Below, one piece after another: positions 36,200 to 44,793 of a DNA stretch of 64,000 nucleotides; within the stretch, counting starts at the first letter, position 1; every line of letters starts with the position of its first letter. The DNA comes from Rossellomorea sp. y25 (lineage in GTDB: Bacteria; Bacillota; Bacilli; Bacillales; Bacillaceae_B). A program made the position numbers and the translations under genes. The DNA is taken from the NCBI RefSeq assembly GCF_038049935.1, contig NZ_CP145886.1, forward strand, positions 806,001 through 870,000. Direction: 5' to 3'. The notes below the pieces were generated by a model. That model was not told the origin of the DNA and did not search any database. It worked only from the letters and a program-made list of their open reading frames with translations.

Positions 36200-39142
36200 T
36201 CACTGGAACAGTGTTTCGTTGATCGCGTAGTCTTCGTATAGGGTAGACGGTGAGAAATCTTTTTCTGATTTGTTCAGGGTGATAAAGAAGATGTCTAGGT
36301 TTTTGTCTTTAAAGTATTTGACTCCTTCTCTAAAGGCTGGACTTTGGTCTTCGTTGTAATAGTCGAAGCCTGCCATGATTTGGGCTGTGGAGTACTGGCT
36401 GTGTACTTGTAGCGGGCAGGTGAAGTCAAAGTTGGGTTCGAGTTCAATGGTTTCTAGAGAGTTGTAAAGCACTTCTAAAATTTGTTTGATTTCGTCTTGA
36501 AAGACGGGATGCTCAAGCACCTTTTCGATTCCTTCTTTCACAGAAAAAAGTCCTTCTTTTTCAGGGTGTCCTTGGTAGAAGGAATAATAGAAGAGATTGA
36601 GCATGAGTTCTTCTTCTTTTCCTTTCACTTCTCTGGTTTCAATATACGTTCTTAAAAAGGCGAGCAGTTTTCTTGAGTTGAGATGAAACAGATTCGGTAG
36701 GCGACTTGTGATCCATTTTTCATGTTCATACGTGAAGATCTCTTTGATCTCTGCCTCTACTAATAATCGATTAAAGCTTCTATTTTTATTACCACCGTAG
36801 AAATCATATAGATCGAGATGGTAGTGTGATAAGACATTTAATAGAGTCATCGGAAGTTCTGTATCCTGTTCAAAGGTCTTAAGTTTCGAGATGAGATTAG
36901 CTTTGGTGTTGGCACTTGACTTGATATTTCTTAGAATGTAGTCCTTCGCTTGTTTTTCTAGTTGAACAAAGCAGCCTTTTGGGAGGTTGAAGAATCCATT
37001 TTCCACATAGTGCTGAACAGAATGCTTTGATTTTCCTATAAGAGATCGTAGTTTTTCTTCATAAGAGTAGTTTTGATGGGCTTGTCCTACGAAATCGAGT
37101 ACAGTTAAACATTCTTTATCCTCAGATAGTCGAAGTCCCCGACCTAGCTGCTGGAGAAAAACAGTTAGACTTTCTGTTGGGCGAAGGAATAGTACCGTGT
37201 TGATCTCTGGAATGTCAATTCCTTCGTTGTATAAATCCACGACGAAAATGAATTTGATTTCTCCCGTTACAAGTAATCTCTGTGCCTCCATCCGGGACGT
37301 TTTGTCCGTCCCTCCGTGCAAGGCAATGGAAGGAATGCCTGATCGGTTAAAGAAATTGGCCATGTATTGGGCATGAGCGATAGATACGCAGAATCCGAGT
37401 CCTTTAACGTCACCTATATCGGCTACGTACTTCTCGACGCTTTGAATGATTTGAGTGCTTCTCATATGGTTTGAGGTATAGACGTTTTCTAATTCTTTTG
37501 TATCGTATCCACCTCGAGACCATTTGAGGTGTGAGAGGTCAACAGTGTCGGTGACGCAGAAATACTGAAAAGGACTTAATAGCTTTTGATTGATGGCTTC
37601 TGTTAATCTCATTTCTGCGGCGATATGATCGTCAAAGTAGGAGAGATCACTCTTTCCATCCATTCGTTCAGGAGTTGCGGTTAACCCTAATAGGATGCGA
37701 GGCACGTAATGATTCAATAGCTTTTGATACGATGATGCTGCCGCATGATGAAATTCATCGACAATGATGAAATCGTAATAGTCACTTTCTGTGTGGGTAT
37801 GAAGCTGCTTGCTATTAAAGCTTTGGATACTGACAAATAAGTGATCGAATGATGAAGGTTGTTGAGTTCCTACTAGCATCTCTCCAAAGTTAGGATCTCT
37901 TAAGATAGCACGGAACGTATCCATGCTTTGCTTCAGGATCTCTTCTCGGTGTGCAACAAACAAGAGTTTCGCTTTTCCTCTGTTCGCTTTTCTGAACCGT
38001 TTAAAATCGAAGGCAGATATGACAGTTTTACCGACACCCGTTGCCGCGACTAATAGGTTCTTATGTCTCCCATGAATGTCCCGTTCGGCCTGTAATATCT
38101 CAAGAATTTCTTTTTGATAGTAATAGGGTTGAATATCAAAGATGTACTGAACAGAGCTTTCCGACACTTCGAATTTACTTCTTTCAAGAGCCATTCGTAG
38201 TGTGTGCGTATCCTCTTCGTTTTCTCCATTAAACGATTTAAACTCCTTGTCATTCCAGTAGCTTTCAAAGGTTGCTTCACATTTTTTTAGGACATCAAAG
38301 GAATCCTTTTCGGTTACTTTCACATTCCACTCTAAACCGGAAGTGAGAGCTGGATTGGATAGATTAGACGATCCTATGTAAGCTGTGCTGAAGCCGGTAT
38401 CCCTTTTGAACAGATAAGCTTTTGCATGTAGACGAGTTCGTTTCACATCATATGAAATTCGGATCTCCGTATTGGTTAACTTACTTAGTTCCTGAATCGC
38501 TTTATAATCTGTCGCTTCCATATAAGAGGTGGTGATGATGCGAAGCTTGCCTCCTCCTTCAGTAAACGTCTTTAATTCTTCTAAAATGATCCTCAAACCG
38601 CTCCACTTAATAAAAGACACAAGCATTTCAATGGAATCTGAGGAGAGGATTTCTTTTTTTAGTTCACCTAGCATATTGGGTTCATAGCTCGATCCCGTGA
38701 ATAAAGAGCTTTCTGAGATCGGAGTGACGGGACGGACAACCTCTTGATGCTGGATGCTTCTTACGGAATTTACCCGAGAGTAGATGTGCGTTAATACTTC
38801 GGCTTCTTCTGATATTTTAAGAGAGTTGAACTCTTGTTGATCCAGATTACGGCTCAGCGTGTCGATAACCTCGTTGCAGGTTTCGATTTGTTTCAGGAGA
38901 GCATCGTGATCATTTTTTTCTTTATCACGGACATGGTTAAGTGCGCTTCTTGTTACTGAGCTTATGTAAGAAGATAGCATTTTACGAGCTTCTTCTACGT
39001 CTAGGGGAGTACGGCCGATTTCTATGTCTAGGTCTGTATTGGCTAGTTCTTGAAGGAGCTGTTGGGTAATGATTTGTTCGTAGATTCCTTGTTTGAGCAT
39101 GGTGGTGGACACTTCTTTCTGGATTGGGGTTATAGAATTCAT
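36200..39142 (-). CDS. PLD-nuclease / superfamily 2 helicase / DUF3427 protein
   Basis: A 980-aa three-domain protein. Near residue 239 is a phospholipase-D-type nuclease half-site, 'LHAKAYLFKRD' (His239-x-Lys241), followed by 'YIGSSNLSNPALTSG'. A DEAD/DEAH helicase follows: Walker A 'ATGVGKTVI' (Lys372), Walker B Asp462-Glu463-Phe-His465, 'GLTATPERMDG', and motif VI 'QQLGRGLRLS'. The C-terminal third fits DUF3427. Such PLD-helicase-DUF3427 proteins are widespread in defence islands and may act as single-protein nucleases on foreign DNA; that is inferred. The start at 39142 lacks a strong ribosome site. It converges on sspD and is not part of operon 2. Confidence 0.82.
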   Translation of the reverse strand: MNSITPIQKEVSTTMLKQGIYEQIITQQLLQELANTDLDIEIGRTPLDVEEARKMLSSYISSVTRSALNHVRDKEKNDHDALLKQIETCNEVIDTLSRNLDQQEFNSLKISEEAEVLTHIYSRVNSVRSIQHQEVVRPVTPISESSLFTGSSYEPNMLGELKKEILSSDSIEMLVSFIKWSGLRIILEELKTFTEGGGKLRIITTSYMEATDYKAIQELSKLTNTEIRISYDVKRTRLHAKAYLFKRDTGFSTAYIGSSNLSNPALTSGLEWNVKVTEKDSFDVLKKCEATFESYWNDKEFKSFNGENEEDTHTLRMALERSKFEVSESSVQYIFDIQPYYYQKEILEILQAERDIHGRHKNLLVAATGVGKTVISAFDFKRFRKANRGKAKLLFVAHREEILKQSMDTFRAILRDPNFGEMLVGTQQPSSFDHLFVSIQSFNSKQLHTHTESDYYDFIIVDEFHHAAASSYQKLLNHYVPRILLGLTATPERMDGKSDLSYFDDHIAAEMRLTEAINQKLLSPFQYFCVTDTVDLSHLKWSRGGYDTKELENVYTSNHMRSTQIIQSVEKYVADIGDVKGLGFCVSIAHAQYMANFFNRSGIPSIALHGGTDKTSRMEAQRLLVTGEIKFIFVVDLYNEGIDIPEINTVLFLRPTESLTVFLQQLGRGLRLSEDKECLTVLDFVGQAHQNYSYEEKLRSLIGKSKHSVQHYVENGFFNLPKGCFVQLEKQAKDYILRNIKSSANTKANLISKLKTFEQDTELPMTLLNVLSHYHLDLYDFYGGNKNRSFNRLLVEAEIKEIFTYEHEKWITSRLPNLFHLNSRKLLAFLRTYIETREVKGKEEELMLNLFYYSFYQGHPEKEGLFSVKEGIEKVLEHPVFQDEIKQILEVLYNSLETIELEPNFDFTCPLQVHSQYSTAQIMAGFDYYNEDQSPAFREGVKYFKDKNLDIFFITLNKSEKDFSPSTLYEDYAINETLFQ

Positions 39143-39243
39143 GGTAACATATATAAGGAATAAAATTGAATTAATTGGTATTTTATGAGATAGAATTATG
39201 GTAAAATTTCACTAGATATACTTTTTTAGGAGGGTGAAGAAAA

Positions 39244-40374
39244 GTGTATATATATGAAATCATTGAGGATTTATCTAGTGAAGAAAAAAATTCTACTATT
39301 GAAGAAGATGAATTTAAATTACATAAAGACTACTTTATTACAGATCAAGAATTAAATGAAATTGTAGAATCGTCTAAGGAAATTGAACTTGAGAGAAAGC
39401 ATGTGAAGAATTTAAGAGAACAATCTGCAGTATTAGCTCAAATAATTGATGAAAATACTGAAACCAACTATGATATTACAGTTCGAACAAAACACGAGGT
39501 TTACGGGGGATATAAAAGGGCTAAAGAAAGGCAGAAGGGTATATTAATAGATATAAAAAATATTAAAGTTTTTAATCTGTATTTTAGGTTTAAAAACTCA
39601 AATACGGATGCATTAGGTACAACTGCAATGATGATGAGAAACAGTAAGTCTAATGAAGAAATTATTCTATTGCTACCCGATAACACTAAAGTTACATATC
39701 ATAGAGAAAGAAATTTCTATATAAATGCTGCCAATAAATTAGTATTTCATAATGATTACCCAATGAATCCTGATGATCAAAGTTTTCTTATTGAGAATTT
39801 AAATCTTCTAAATGTACATGAAAGATGTACTCAATCTTTACTTCATGAATATGGACATATATTGCATTTTAGAATATTTGATAAATTAAATTTCACGTTA
39901 GATTCTGAAGTTTATCAATGGTTCCACGATAATGGGTATACTAAGCTTCTGAACTTGAGATCTCCTGAATTTGCAGGTGCAACTGATAAAGATAAAATAT
40001 ACTTACTAAAAGAAAGTATAGTTGAGGATTATAGAATATATTTGAATATGTTGGAGAAAAATGGTATGTTTATACTACCCAACATTAATACTTATCAAGG
40101 CGATTTTAGAAACCCTAATTTATTAATTGAAGGAGTGAGATGTATGAAAAGCATGTTTGAAGAATTTATTAAACAAGAAAAAGGCATGTCAGATCAAAAT
40201 CAAAGTAGCACATCTCAAGAGCCTGATAGAATAAAACGTGGTAAAGAAATCCTTGAAACCTCTGAAGCTCTTGATTGGTACCCGGGTAAGAATCGAATGA
40301 CTGAAGAAGATCATGATGAAGTAATAAAACGCCTAAAACAAAAAGAAGATAAATCTTTTTTAGAATTAGTTTGA
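39244..40374 (+). CDS. HEXXH metallopeptidase-like protein of the defence island
   Basis: A 376-aa protein of no family I can name. Residues 200-206 read LHEYGHI, an HEXXH zinc motif (His201-Glu202-x-x-His205). About 55 residues later 'KESIVEDYRIY' provides Glu257 or Glu261 as a possible third ligand, as in gluzincins. An acidic N-terminus and a Ser/Gln-rich linker near residue 315 flank the core. Zinc peptidases in phage-defence neighbourhoods, such as ImmA-like proteins, often cleave a repressor or activate an effector; whether this one does is unknown. The GTG start follows AGGAGGGTGAAGAAAA. It is transcribed alone and ends at the terminator at 40457. Confidence 0.6.
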   Translation: MYIYEIIEDLSSEEKNSTIEEDEFKLHKDYFITDQELNEIVESSKEIELERKHVKNLREQSAVLAQIIDENTETNYDITVRTKHEVYGGYKRAKERQKGILIDIKNIKVFNLYFRFKNSNTDALGTTAMMMRNSKSNEEIILLLPDNTKVTYHRERNFYINAANKLVFHNDYPMNPDDQSFLIENLNLLNVHERCTQSLLHEYGHILHFRIFDKLNFTLDSEVYQWFHDNGYTKLLNLRSPEFAGATDKDKIYLLKESIVEDYRIYLNMLEKNGMFILPNINTYQGDFRNPNLLIEGVRCMKSMFEEFIKQEKGMSDQNQSSTSQEPDRIKRGKEILETSEALDWYPGKNRMTEEDHDEVIKRLKQKEDKSFLELV

Positions 40375-40456
40375 AGATAAATTAGTGGTATGGTTTATAG
40401 ATCCTAAGTAAGGTCTTTCGTACTTAATTTAGGACCTGGTATATGATTTGTATTTG

Positions 40457-40484
40457 AACCTGGTGTAAATACCAGGTTTTTTTA
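40457..40484 (+). terminator. Rho-independent terminator after the HEXXH gene
   Basis: AACCTGGT (40457-40464) pairs with ACCAGGTT (40471-40478) across a six-base loop, followed by a run of Ts. Confidence 0.9.
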
Positions 40485-40485
40485 T

Positions 40486-40641
40486 TTATTCATTCCAAAC
40501 AAAATTCCTCCTCAAATATAGATTTTCCTCATCAGGATCTGTAACTTGGTAATCATTGTCGTGACTAACTTCTTCCACTTCCATTTGCCGACTTGGATGT
40601 AGGAATGTCCCTATTGGAATGCATTTTTTACATAATCTTGA
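40486..40641 (-). pseudogene. Remnant of an unidentified gene (C-terminal 51 codons)
   Basis: A leftward open frame without a start encodes 'CKKCIPIGTFLHPSRQ' followed by an acidic stretch ending in 'YLRRNFVWNE' before TAA. The content looks like real protein with a Cys-x-x-Cys pair. Upstream, a different frame contains an ATG-initiated short peptide, so a frameshift near 40625 may have split the gene. I cannot name the family. The remainder of the gap, 40642-40780, shows nothing recognisable. Confidence 0.3.
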
Positions 40642-40780
40642 TCAATTCTTATAGGTTTCATTTCGTTCAATTTAAGATGAAATCGTGCTCGGAAATTAAG
40701 GGGTTGAATTGTGTAGTAACTCTTATATTGCGTAGTACTCATATGAAACAAATGAGACACCATATAGGTGCCTCTAAAGA

Positions 40781-41068
40781 TTAAGCTTTTATATTCCTTT
40801 CCTTAAACCAATTGGTTAAATCATCAGGATAGTTTTTTTTACTTGGTAATTTAGTAAAAAATAATACAACTAATTGTTCTAAATGCTCTGGTGAAATATC
40901 TCCTACAAGGTAATTATAAAGTCCTTTTTCAGTAAAGTCATCGTTGTAAATAAAAGCATTTAAGTCGCCTAAGGAAAAAATATCTAACCCATATAATCTG
41001 TCTTCAATATGTTGAATTGCTCCTTCAGGAAAATTGTGTTGGTATGCCATCGAAACATAGTAAACCAT
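40781..41068 (-). CDS. Hypothetical acidic small protein
   Basis: A 95-aa protein with no recognised motif. It is acidic and helical, with 'GAIQHIEDRLYGLDIFSLGD' and 'PEHLEQLVVLFFTKLP' as the main hydrophobic-patterned segments and no membrane helix or signal. AAGGAGG lies ahead of the ATG at the right distance, which makes it a probable real gene despite its isolation among remnants. Small acidic orphan proteins in such places are sometimes immunity or anti-defence proteins, but nothing here supports a specific role. Confidence 0.6.
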   Translation of the reverse strand: MVYYVSMAYQHNFPEGAIQHIEDRLYGLDIFSLGDLNAFIYNDDFTEKGLYNYLVGDISPEHLEQLVVLFFTKLPSKKNYPDDLTNWFKERNIKA

Positions 41069-41234
41069 TTATAAACCTCCTTATATATTATGGTACTAGT
41101 TTCTATGAAGAGTTCAAAATCCCCTCTTTTTTGACATGAAAAACACCTACTGTGTTAAGTGATGTTAGTTGCGTAGTTCAAATATACGGTTCAATACATA
41201 AATGATATTGAACGATCGGGCACTAAAATTAAAT

Positions 41235-41281
41235 AAGGCTATATATACAAGATTTTATACAGAACTTGTATATATAGCCTT
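41235..41281. repeat. Perfect 17-base inverted repeat with 13-base loop
   Basis: AAGGCTATATATACAAG (41235-41251) is exactly complementary to 41265-41281. No T run follows on the + strand; a T-rich stretch follows on the minus strand. It stands in a 740-base gene-poor stretch (41069-41811) made of remnants. It may be a leftward terminator of the decayed gene at 41373-41602 or the trace of a mobile element. Confidence 0.6.
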
Positions 41282-41372
41282 AATTGCTATTCAAAAACCA
41301 TACTGCTGTTAACAAGATTGCAAGCTACAAAAGGGGCTTACATTCTGATTCCACTCTAAACCGATAAATCAA

Positions 41373-41602
41373 TCACCTCAGTCTTTTTCCTTCTCTTTTC
41401 TCTCTATACTGAACCTCTGATGATTTCTCTAAGTAATCAGCAATATAAAACTTATCCTGAGACTTTCCATCCCCATCATAAAAAAAAGATATTTAGAAGT
41501 AGCTACAACTTTTAAATTCTGACCAATCCCAATCCTATGTTGTCGATTTCCAAGAAAGGAGGCATTTTGGTCCTGATCAAACACATCGAAATGGTCATTA
41601 CT
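41373..41602 (-). pseudogene. Frameshifted, 5'-truncated gene remnant
   Basis: Two leftward frames join into one protein-like sequence if one base is ignored in the A-rich stretch near 41485. The first part contains 'SFLGNRQHRIGIGQNLKV', the second 'FYDGDGKSQDKFYIADYLEK' and a basic tail ending at TGA 41373-41375. A TAA directly upstream at 41603-41605 removes the 5' end. I do not recognise the family. The rest of the 41282-41695 gap is empty. Confidence 0.4.
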
Positions 41603-41695
41603 TTAAGTAAATTTATATAGATGAAAGTTCAAGGGTTTTTATGCCATTGAATTCTGATTGTATGGCGTACTAATAAGTTCATAAAACAACCTTTA

Positions 41696-41727
41696 AACAT
41701 TCGGACCCCACCCGAATGTTTTTTTTA
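41696..41727 (+). terminator. Isolated rho-independent terminator
   Basis: AACATTCGG (41696-41704) pairs with CCGAATGTT (41712-41720), followed by eight Ts. No intact gene precedes it on this strand, so it is left over from a lost gene or insulates the replication cassette that follows. Confidence 0.85.
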
Positions 41728-41811
41728 TAAAAAATTTCCCCAAAGGGTGTCCATTTCATTCCCATCCCCCTATATAAGAGGTGAATACAAACTGAAACAG
41801 GAGTGATTCAA

Positions 41812-42654
41812 ATGAGTGGATGGAGAAAACTAGAAAAAGTCATGGTGGATACGGAAATTTTTCATCACCCGGAGGATATCAGGTTGTATGTATGGATTCT
41901 GTTACATGCAACTCACACAGGTGGGGTTCGGGTTGGGGATGTGGTTCTTGGGGAGAGGCAGTATGTCCGGTCGATCGGGAAGCTGCAGGAGGATTTGTGG
42001 TTTTACAATGGGAAGAAGAAGGATGCGTATACGGCGTCGAGGATCCAGCGTTCGATTAAGCGGTTGGAGAAGTATGACTGGTTGAAGGCGGAGAAGTTTC
42101 AGCATGGGTTTATCTTTACGGTTCGACCGGTGAATGATCCGTTGTGTGGGGAGTATTTGAAGTGGATGGGATTCCCTATGGAAGGAAAAGGGGATGATGA
42201 ATCCGCTGGTGACCAGCCTGATGAGGGGGCTGGTACCCTTTTGTCCTCTTCATGTGAATCAGGTATGAAGGAGGAGCGAATGAGTTGTGAAAACAGACTT
42301 AAGAACTTAGAGAAAGAAGAGATCTTAGAGAACAACAACAAAGGTGCTGCTGATGAGGAAAGGCTTCGGGCACTGATCGGACATTTCGTCGGCAGGAGGG
42401 GGAGAGGGTTCTTCTTGACACCGATGGACCAGATGGCGATGGAGCGGATCAGCTTGAACGAGATGTCGACAGCCGAGTTGATTGCTTTTATGGACGAGCA
42501 GTTTGATAAGCAGGAGAGCATCAACCCGAAGCTGACGATCAACAGCCCCAGGTATTTGGAGAAGGCCCTTGAGTCGTATCTGCCCCCTGAGGTTTCGATG
42601 CGTAATCTGGACAAGATGCTGGACGGGCTGGAGGAGAGTGTGACGGGAGCATGA
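41812..42654 (+). CDS. DnaD-like phage-type replication initiator
   Basis: A 280-aa protein that opens a three-gene replication cassette. The N-terminal 110 residues ('GWRKLEKVMVDTEIFHHPED' and onward) form a winged-helix module as in DnaD-like initiators and replisome organisers of Bacillus phages. A low-complexity acidic linker (about 120-175) leads to a helical C-terminal part that would contact DNA or the helicase. I start at ATG 41812, eight bases after GGAG; a GTG at 41803 is also possible. Its stop overlaps the next ATG (ATGA). Base composition is richer in G than the AT-rich island just left of it, so it has a different origin. Confidence 0.72.
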   Translation: MSGWRKLEKVMVDTEIFHHPEDIRLYVWILLHATHTGGVRVGDVVLGERQYVRSIGKLQEDLWFYNGKKKDAYTASRIQRSIKRLEKYDWLKAEKFQHGFIFTVRPVNDPLCGEYLKWMGFPMEGKGDDESAGDQPDEGAGTLLSSSCESGMKEERMSCENRLKNLEKEEILENNNKGAADEERLRALIGHFVGRRGRGFFLTPMDQMAMERISLNEMSTAELIAFMDEQFDKQESINPKLTINSPRYLEKALESYLPPEVSMRNLDKMLDGLEESVTGA

Positions 42655-42965
42655 CGTTCGGGGAGTTCAGGGAGCTGGTCAAGATGATCCAGGGGGCTTT
42701 CCCTCACAGACAGTTCACCCAGGACACGGCGGCGATCTGGTTTCAGCATCTGCAAAATTGTGATTATCACCAGGTGAAGAGGCGGATCGAAGCCCATATT
42801 AAAGTGAGCCAATACATGCCGACTATAGCCGAGCTGTATGAACAGCCGGTGGAAGAAACGACGATACTACAAACCATTCACATTTGGGAAAAAGAAGGAG
42901 CGGAACGCATTGAGGATGAACGACGAAATCAATGGACACGACCTGCACCACCCTGGGCACGATGA
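42651..42965 (+). CDS. Replicative helicase loader/inhibitor-like protein (G39P type)
   Basis: A 104-aa helical protein. 'MTFGEFRELVKMIQGAFPHR' and 'WFQHLQNCDYHQVKRRIEAH' match the general pattern of the SPP1 G39P-like helicase loaders, which bind DnaB-type helicases and deliver them to the initiator. It overlaps the initiator by four bases, and its 3' end overlaps the helicase start, so all three are translated together. Overlapping initiator, loader and helicase genes are the classic phage replication module. The assignment rests on position plus pattern. Confidence 0.65.
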   Translation: MTFGEFRELVKMIQGAFPHRQFTQDTAAIWFQHLQNCDYHQVKRRIEAHIKVSQYMPTIAELYEQPVEETTILQTIHIWEKEGAERIEDERRNQWTRPAPPWAR

Positions 42966-44271
42966 ACAGCTGCTTCGCGAGCTGCATGAAGCGGAAAGCA
43001 TGATCATTGGAGCGGTTCTTATGGAGCCTGGTGTCTTGGATGAACTGACCTTGGAGGAGAAGCATTTCACTCTAGTGAAGAACCGCCTGATTTTTAAAGC
43101 GATGAAGGGGCTTCAGAAGAAGAGGCTTGAGATCAATCTGGTCATGGTGGTGGAAGAGCTCCGTGATGACATTGAGAATGTCGGAGGGGTCCAGTTTCTC
43201 CTGGCGCTTGCCAACTACTGCCCGACGACGGTGAACATCGAGCAGTATGAACAGATTGTCCTGAAGTATTACGAACTGAGCCTTATCAAGAACTCGGCCC
43301 ATCACTTCCTGAACGCCTACACCCCGGAATCCGCACAGGGCCTCTACAAAGCACTCATCGACATGCATACGAACACGATCACAGACGAAGAAACGAAGGA
43401 CGAAATCATCATGGATCTCTATGAATCTCTTTACATGGAGAGGGACGGACTTCCCGGTGTCTCGACGGGATTCGAGAGCCTGAATGCGCTGACGGGAGGG
43501 TGGAAGGAAGGGGAGCTCATCATCCTCGCGGCGAGACCTTCCATGGGGAAGACGGCCTTTGCCATCCAGCTTGCGTGGGAATGCACGAGGGAGAAGGGGG
43601 TGAGCATGGTATTCTCCCTTGAGATGAGCTCGAGGCAGATTATGCAGCGACTTCTTTCAAGTTTGACGGATATCAACATGATGAAATGGCAGAATCCCTA
43701 TAAGTATCTGACGAAGGATGAGATGCCGAGGATGCACGGGGCTATGAACGCCGTGTACAAAGCGAAGCTCGAACTCTCGCAAAATGGGATGATCACGCTG
43801 CCGGAGATCAGACAGCGGATCATGAATCTGAAGCGGGAGTACCCGACGGAGCCGTTTCTCGTGGTGATTGATTACCTGCAGTTGATTACGGTGAAGGAGC
43901 GTTTTGACCGGCATGATCTGGCCATCGGGCATATTACGAAGCAGCTGAAGGGGATGGCGAAGGAGTTTGAGATTCCGATTATTCTGTTGTCCCAGCTTTC
44001 AAGGGGAGTTGAATCGCGGGATGATAAGCGTCCGAGGCTGTCGGATCTGCGTGACTCGGGGAATATCGAGCAGGATGCGGATGTGGTGTTGTTTTTATAC
44101 CGGGATGACTACTACTATCCGGATTCGAAGAACGGACAGGAAGTGGAAGTGAAGATTGCGAAGAACCGGAATGGGCCGGTGGGGACGGTGAAGCTGGAGT
44201 TTGTGAGGGAGTTTGGGAGATTTCGTGGTGGGTGGATGAAGCAGGGGGACGGTTCTGTTGCTTCGGTTTGA
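42916..44271 (+). CDS. dnaB: DnaB-type replicative DNA helicase
   Basis: A 451-aa replicative helicase. The N-terminal domain begins 'EAESMIIGAVLMEPGVLDEL'. The RecA-like domain has Walker A 'AARPSMGKTAFAIQLA' (Lys212), 'VVIDYLQLI' as Walker B, and the C-terminal 'GNIEQDADVVLFLYRDDYY' and 'AKNRNGPVGTV' motifs. All are intact, so it should unwind DNA at a fork. I use ATG 42916; TTG 42910 has better spacing from GGAG and cannot be excluded. It overlaps the loader gene by 50 bases. It is phage-like by context and distinct from the chromosomal helicase expected elsewhere. A 201-base segment of a close relative survives at 50221-50421. Confidence 0.9.
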   Translation: MNDEINGHDLHHPGHDEQLLRELHEAESMIIGAVLMEPGVLDELTLEEKHFTLVKNRLIFKAMKGLQKKRLEINLVMVVEELRDDIENVGGVQFLLALANYCPTTVNIEQYEQIVLKYYELSLIKNSAHHFLNAYTPESAQGLYKALIDMHTNTITDEETKDEIIMDLYESLYMERDGLPGVSTGFESLNALTGGWKEGELIILAARPSMGKTAFAIQLAWECTREKGVSMVFSLEMSSRQIMQRLLSSLTDINMMKWQNPYKYLTKDEMPRMHGAMNAVYKAKLELSQNGMITLPEIRQRIMNLKREYPTEPFLVVIDYLQLITVKERFDRHDLAIGHITKQLKGMAKEFEIPIILLSQLSRGVESRDDKRPRLSDLRDSGNIEQDADVVLFLYRDDYYYPDSKNGQEVEVKIAKNRNGPVGTVKLEFVREFGRFRGGWMKQGDGSVASV

Positions 44272-44334
44272 GTGAGCCGGGGGGACAGATTCCTTGGTAA
44301 CGGAGGGTTCTAATTTTGTGGAGTAAATGAAACG

Positions 44335-44667
44335 TCAATTAACATCTTCAGTTATTTTTCTATCGTTATAAAACTCTTTCATAGATTTTTTTAAATTGTT
44401 TTCCTGGTAAGGAGTTTTTTCTAATGCTTTATCAAATAGTGAGATAATCGATGATTTGTTATCTTGATAGTTTTCTGTACTCATATAGATTCTCTCTTCT
44501 TCAAAAATCTCTATAACAATTGCACTTTTTCTTTTTTGGTCTAATTTACTCCAATGCTTTACTGATAAATCATTATTAGAAAGTTCTTCAACGGGTTCTC
44601 CACCTATACAGCCGAATAGTAAAAAAGGGATTGTACAACATAGTAAAATAGCAAGTGATCTTTTCAA
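44335..44667 (-). CDS. Small lipoprotein, function unknown
   Basis: A 110-aa protein with a lipoprotein signal: basic start, hydrophobic core and lipobox LLFGC with Cys20. The mature part is charged and helical and has no motif I know. The TTG start at 44667 follows GGAGGGATCAC. It is transcribed against the helicase gene and separated from it by 60 bases that include a partial G-rich repeat. It would be anchored on the outer face of the membrane. Confidence 0.65.
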   Translation of the reverse strand: MKRSLAILLCCTIPFLLFGCIGGEPVEELSNNDLSVKHWSKLDQKRKSAIVIEIFEEERIYMSTENYQDNKSSIISLFDKALEKTPYQENNLKKSMKEFYNDRKITEDVN

Positions 44668-44793
44668 GTGATCCCTCCAAATATTATGTATGTATTTATG
44701 GTAACTGTGTTTATTGTAATGTGAAAAGCGAAGTTAGCCAAGGGGACTGGACCTTTGACTAAGGATAAAATGGTGAAAAAGGGAGGGATTGGG

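Noticed and set aside
40593..40784. 63-codon rightward frame
   Set aside because: No ribosome site and no protein-like pattern; it overlaps the remnant read on the other strand.
41348..41363. 16-base identity with the helicase gene at 38324-38339
   Set aside because: Too short, and the flanks show no further similarity; possibly a tiny helicase relic but not supportable.
42099..42812. 237-codon leftward frame inside the initiator and loader genes
   Set aside because: It is a shadow in G-rich coding DNA, with low-complexity Ser/Leu/Pro composition and no ribosome site.
43979..44338. 119-codon leftward frame at the helicase 3' end
   Set aside because: Shadow of the helicase gene, Pro/Ser-rich without fold-like pattern.
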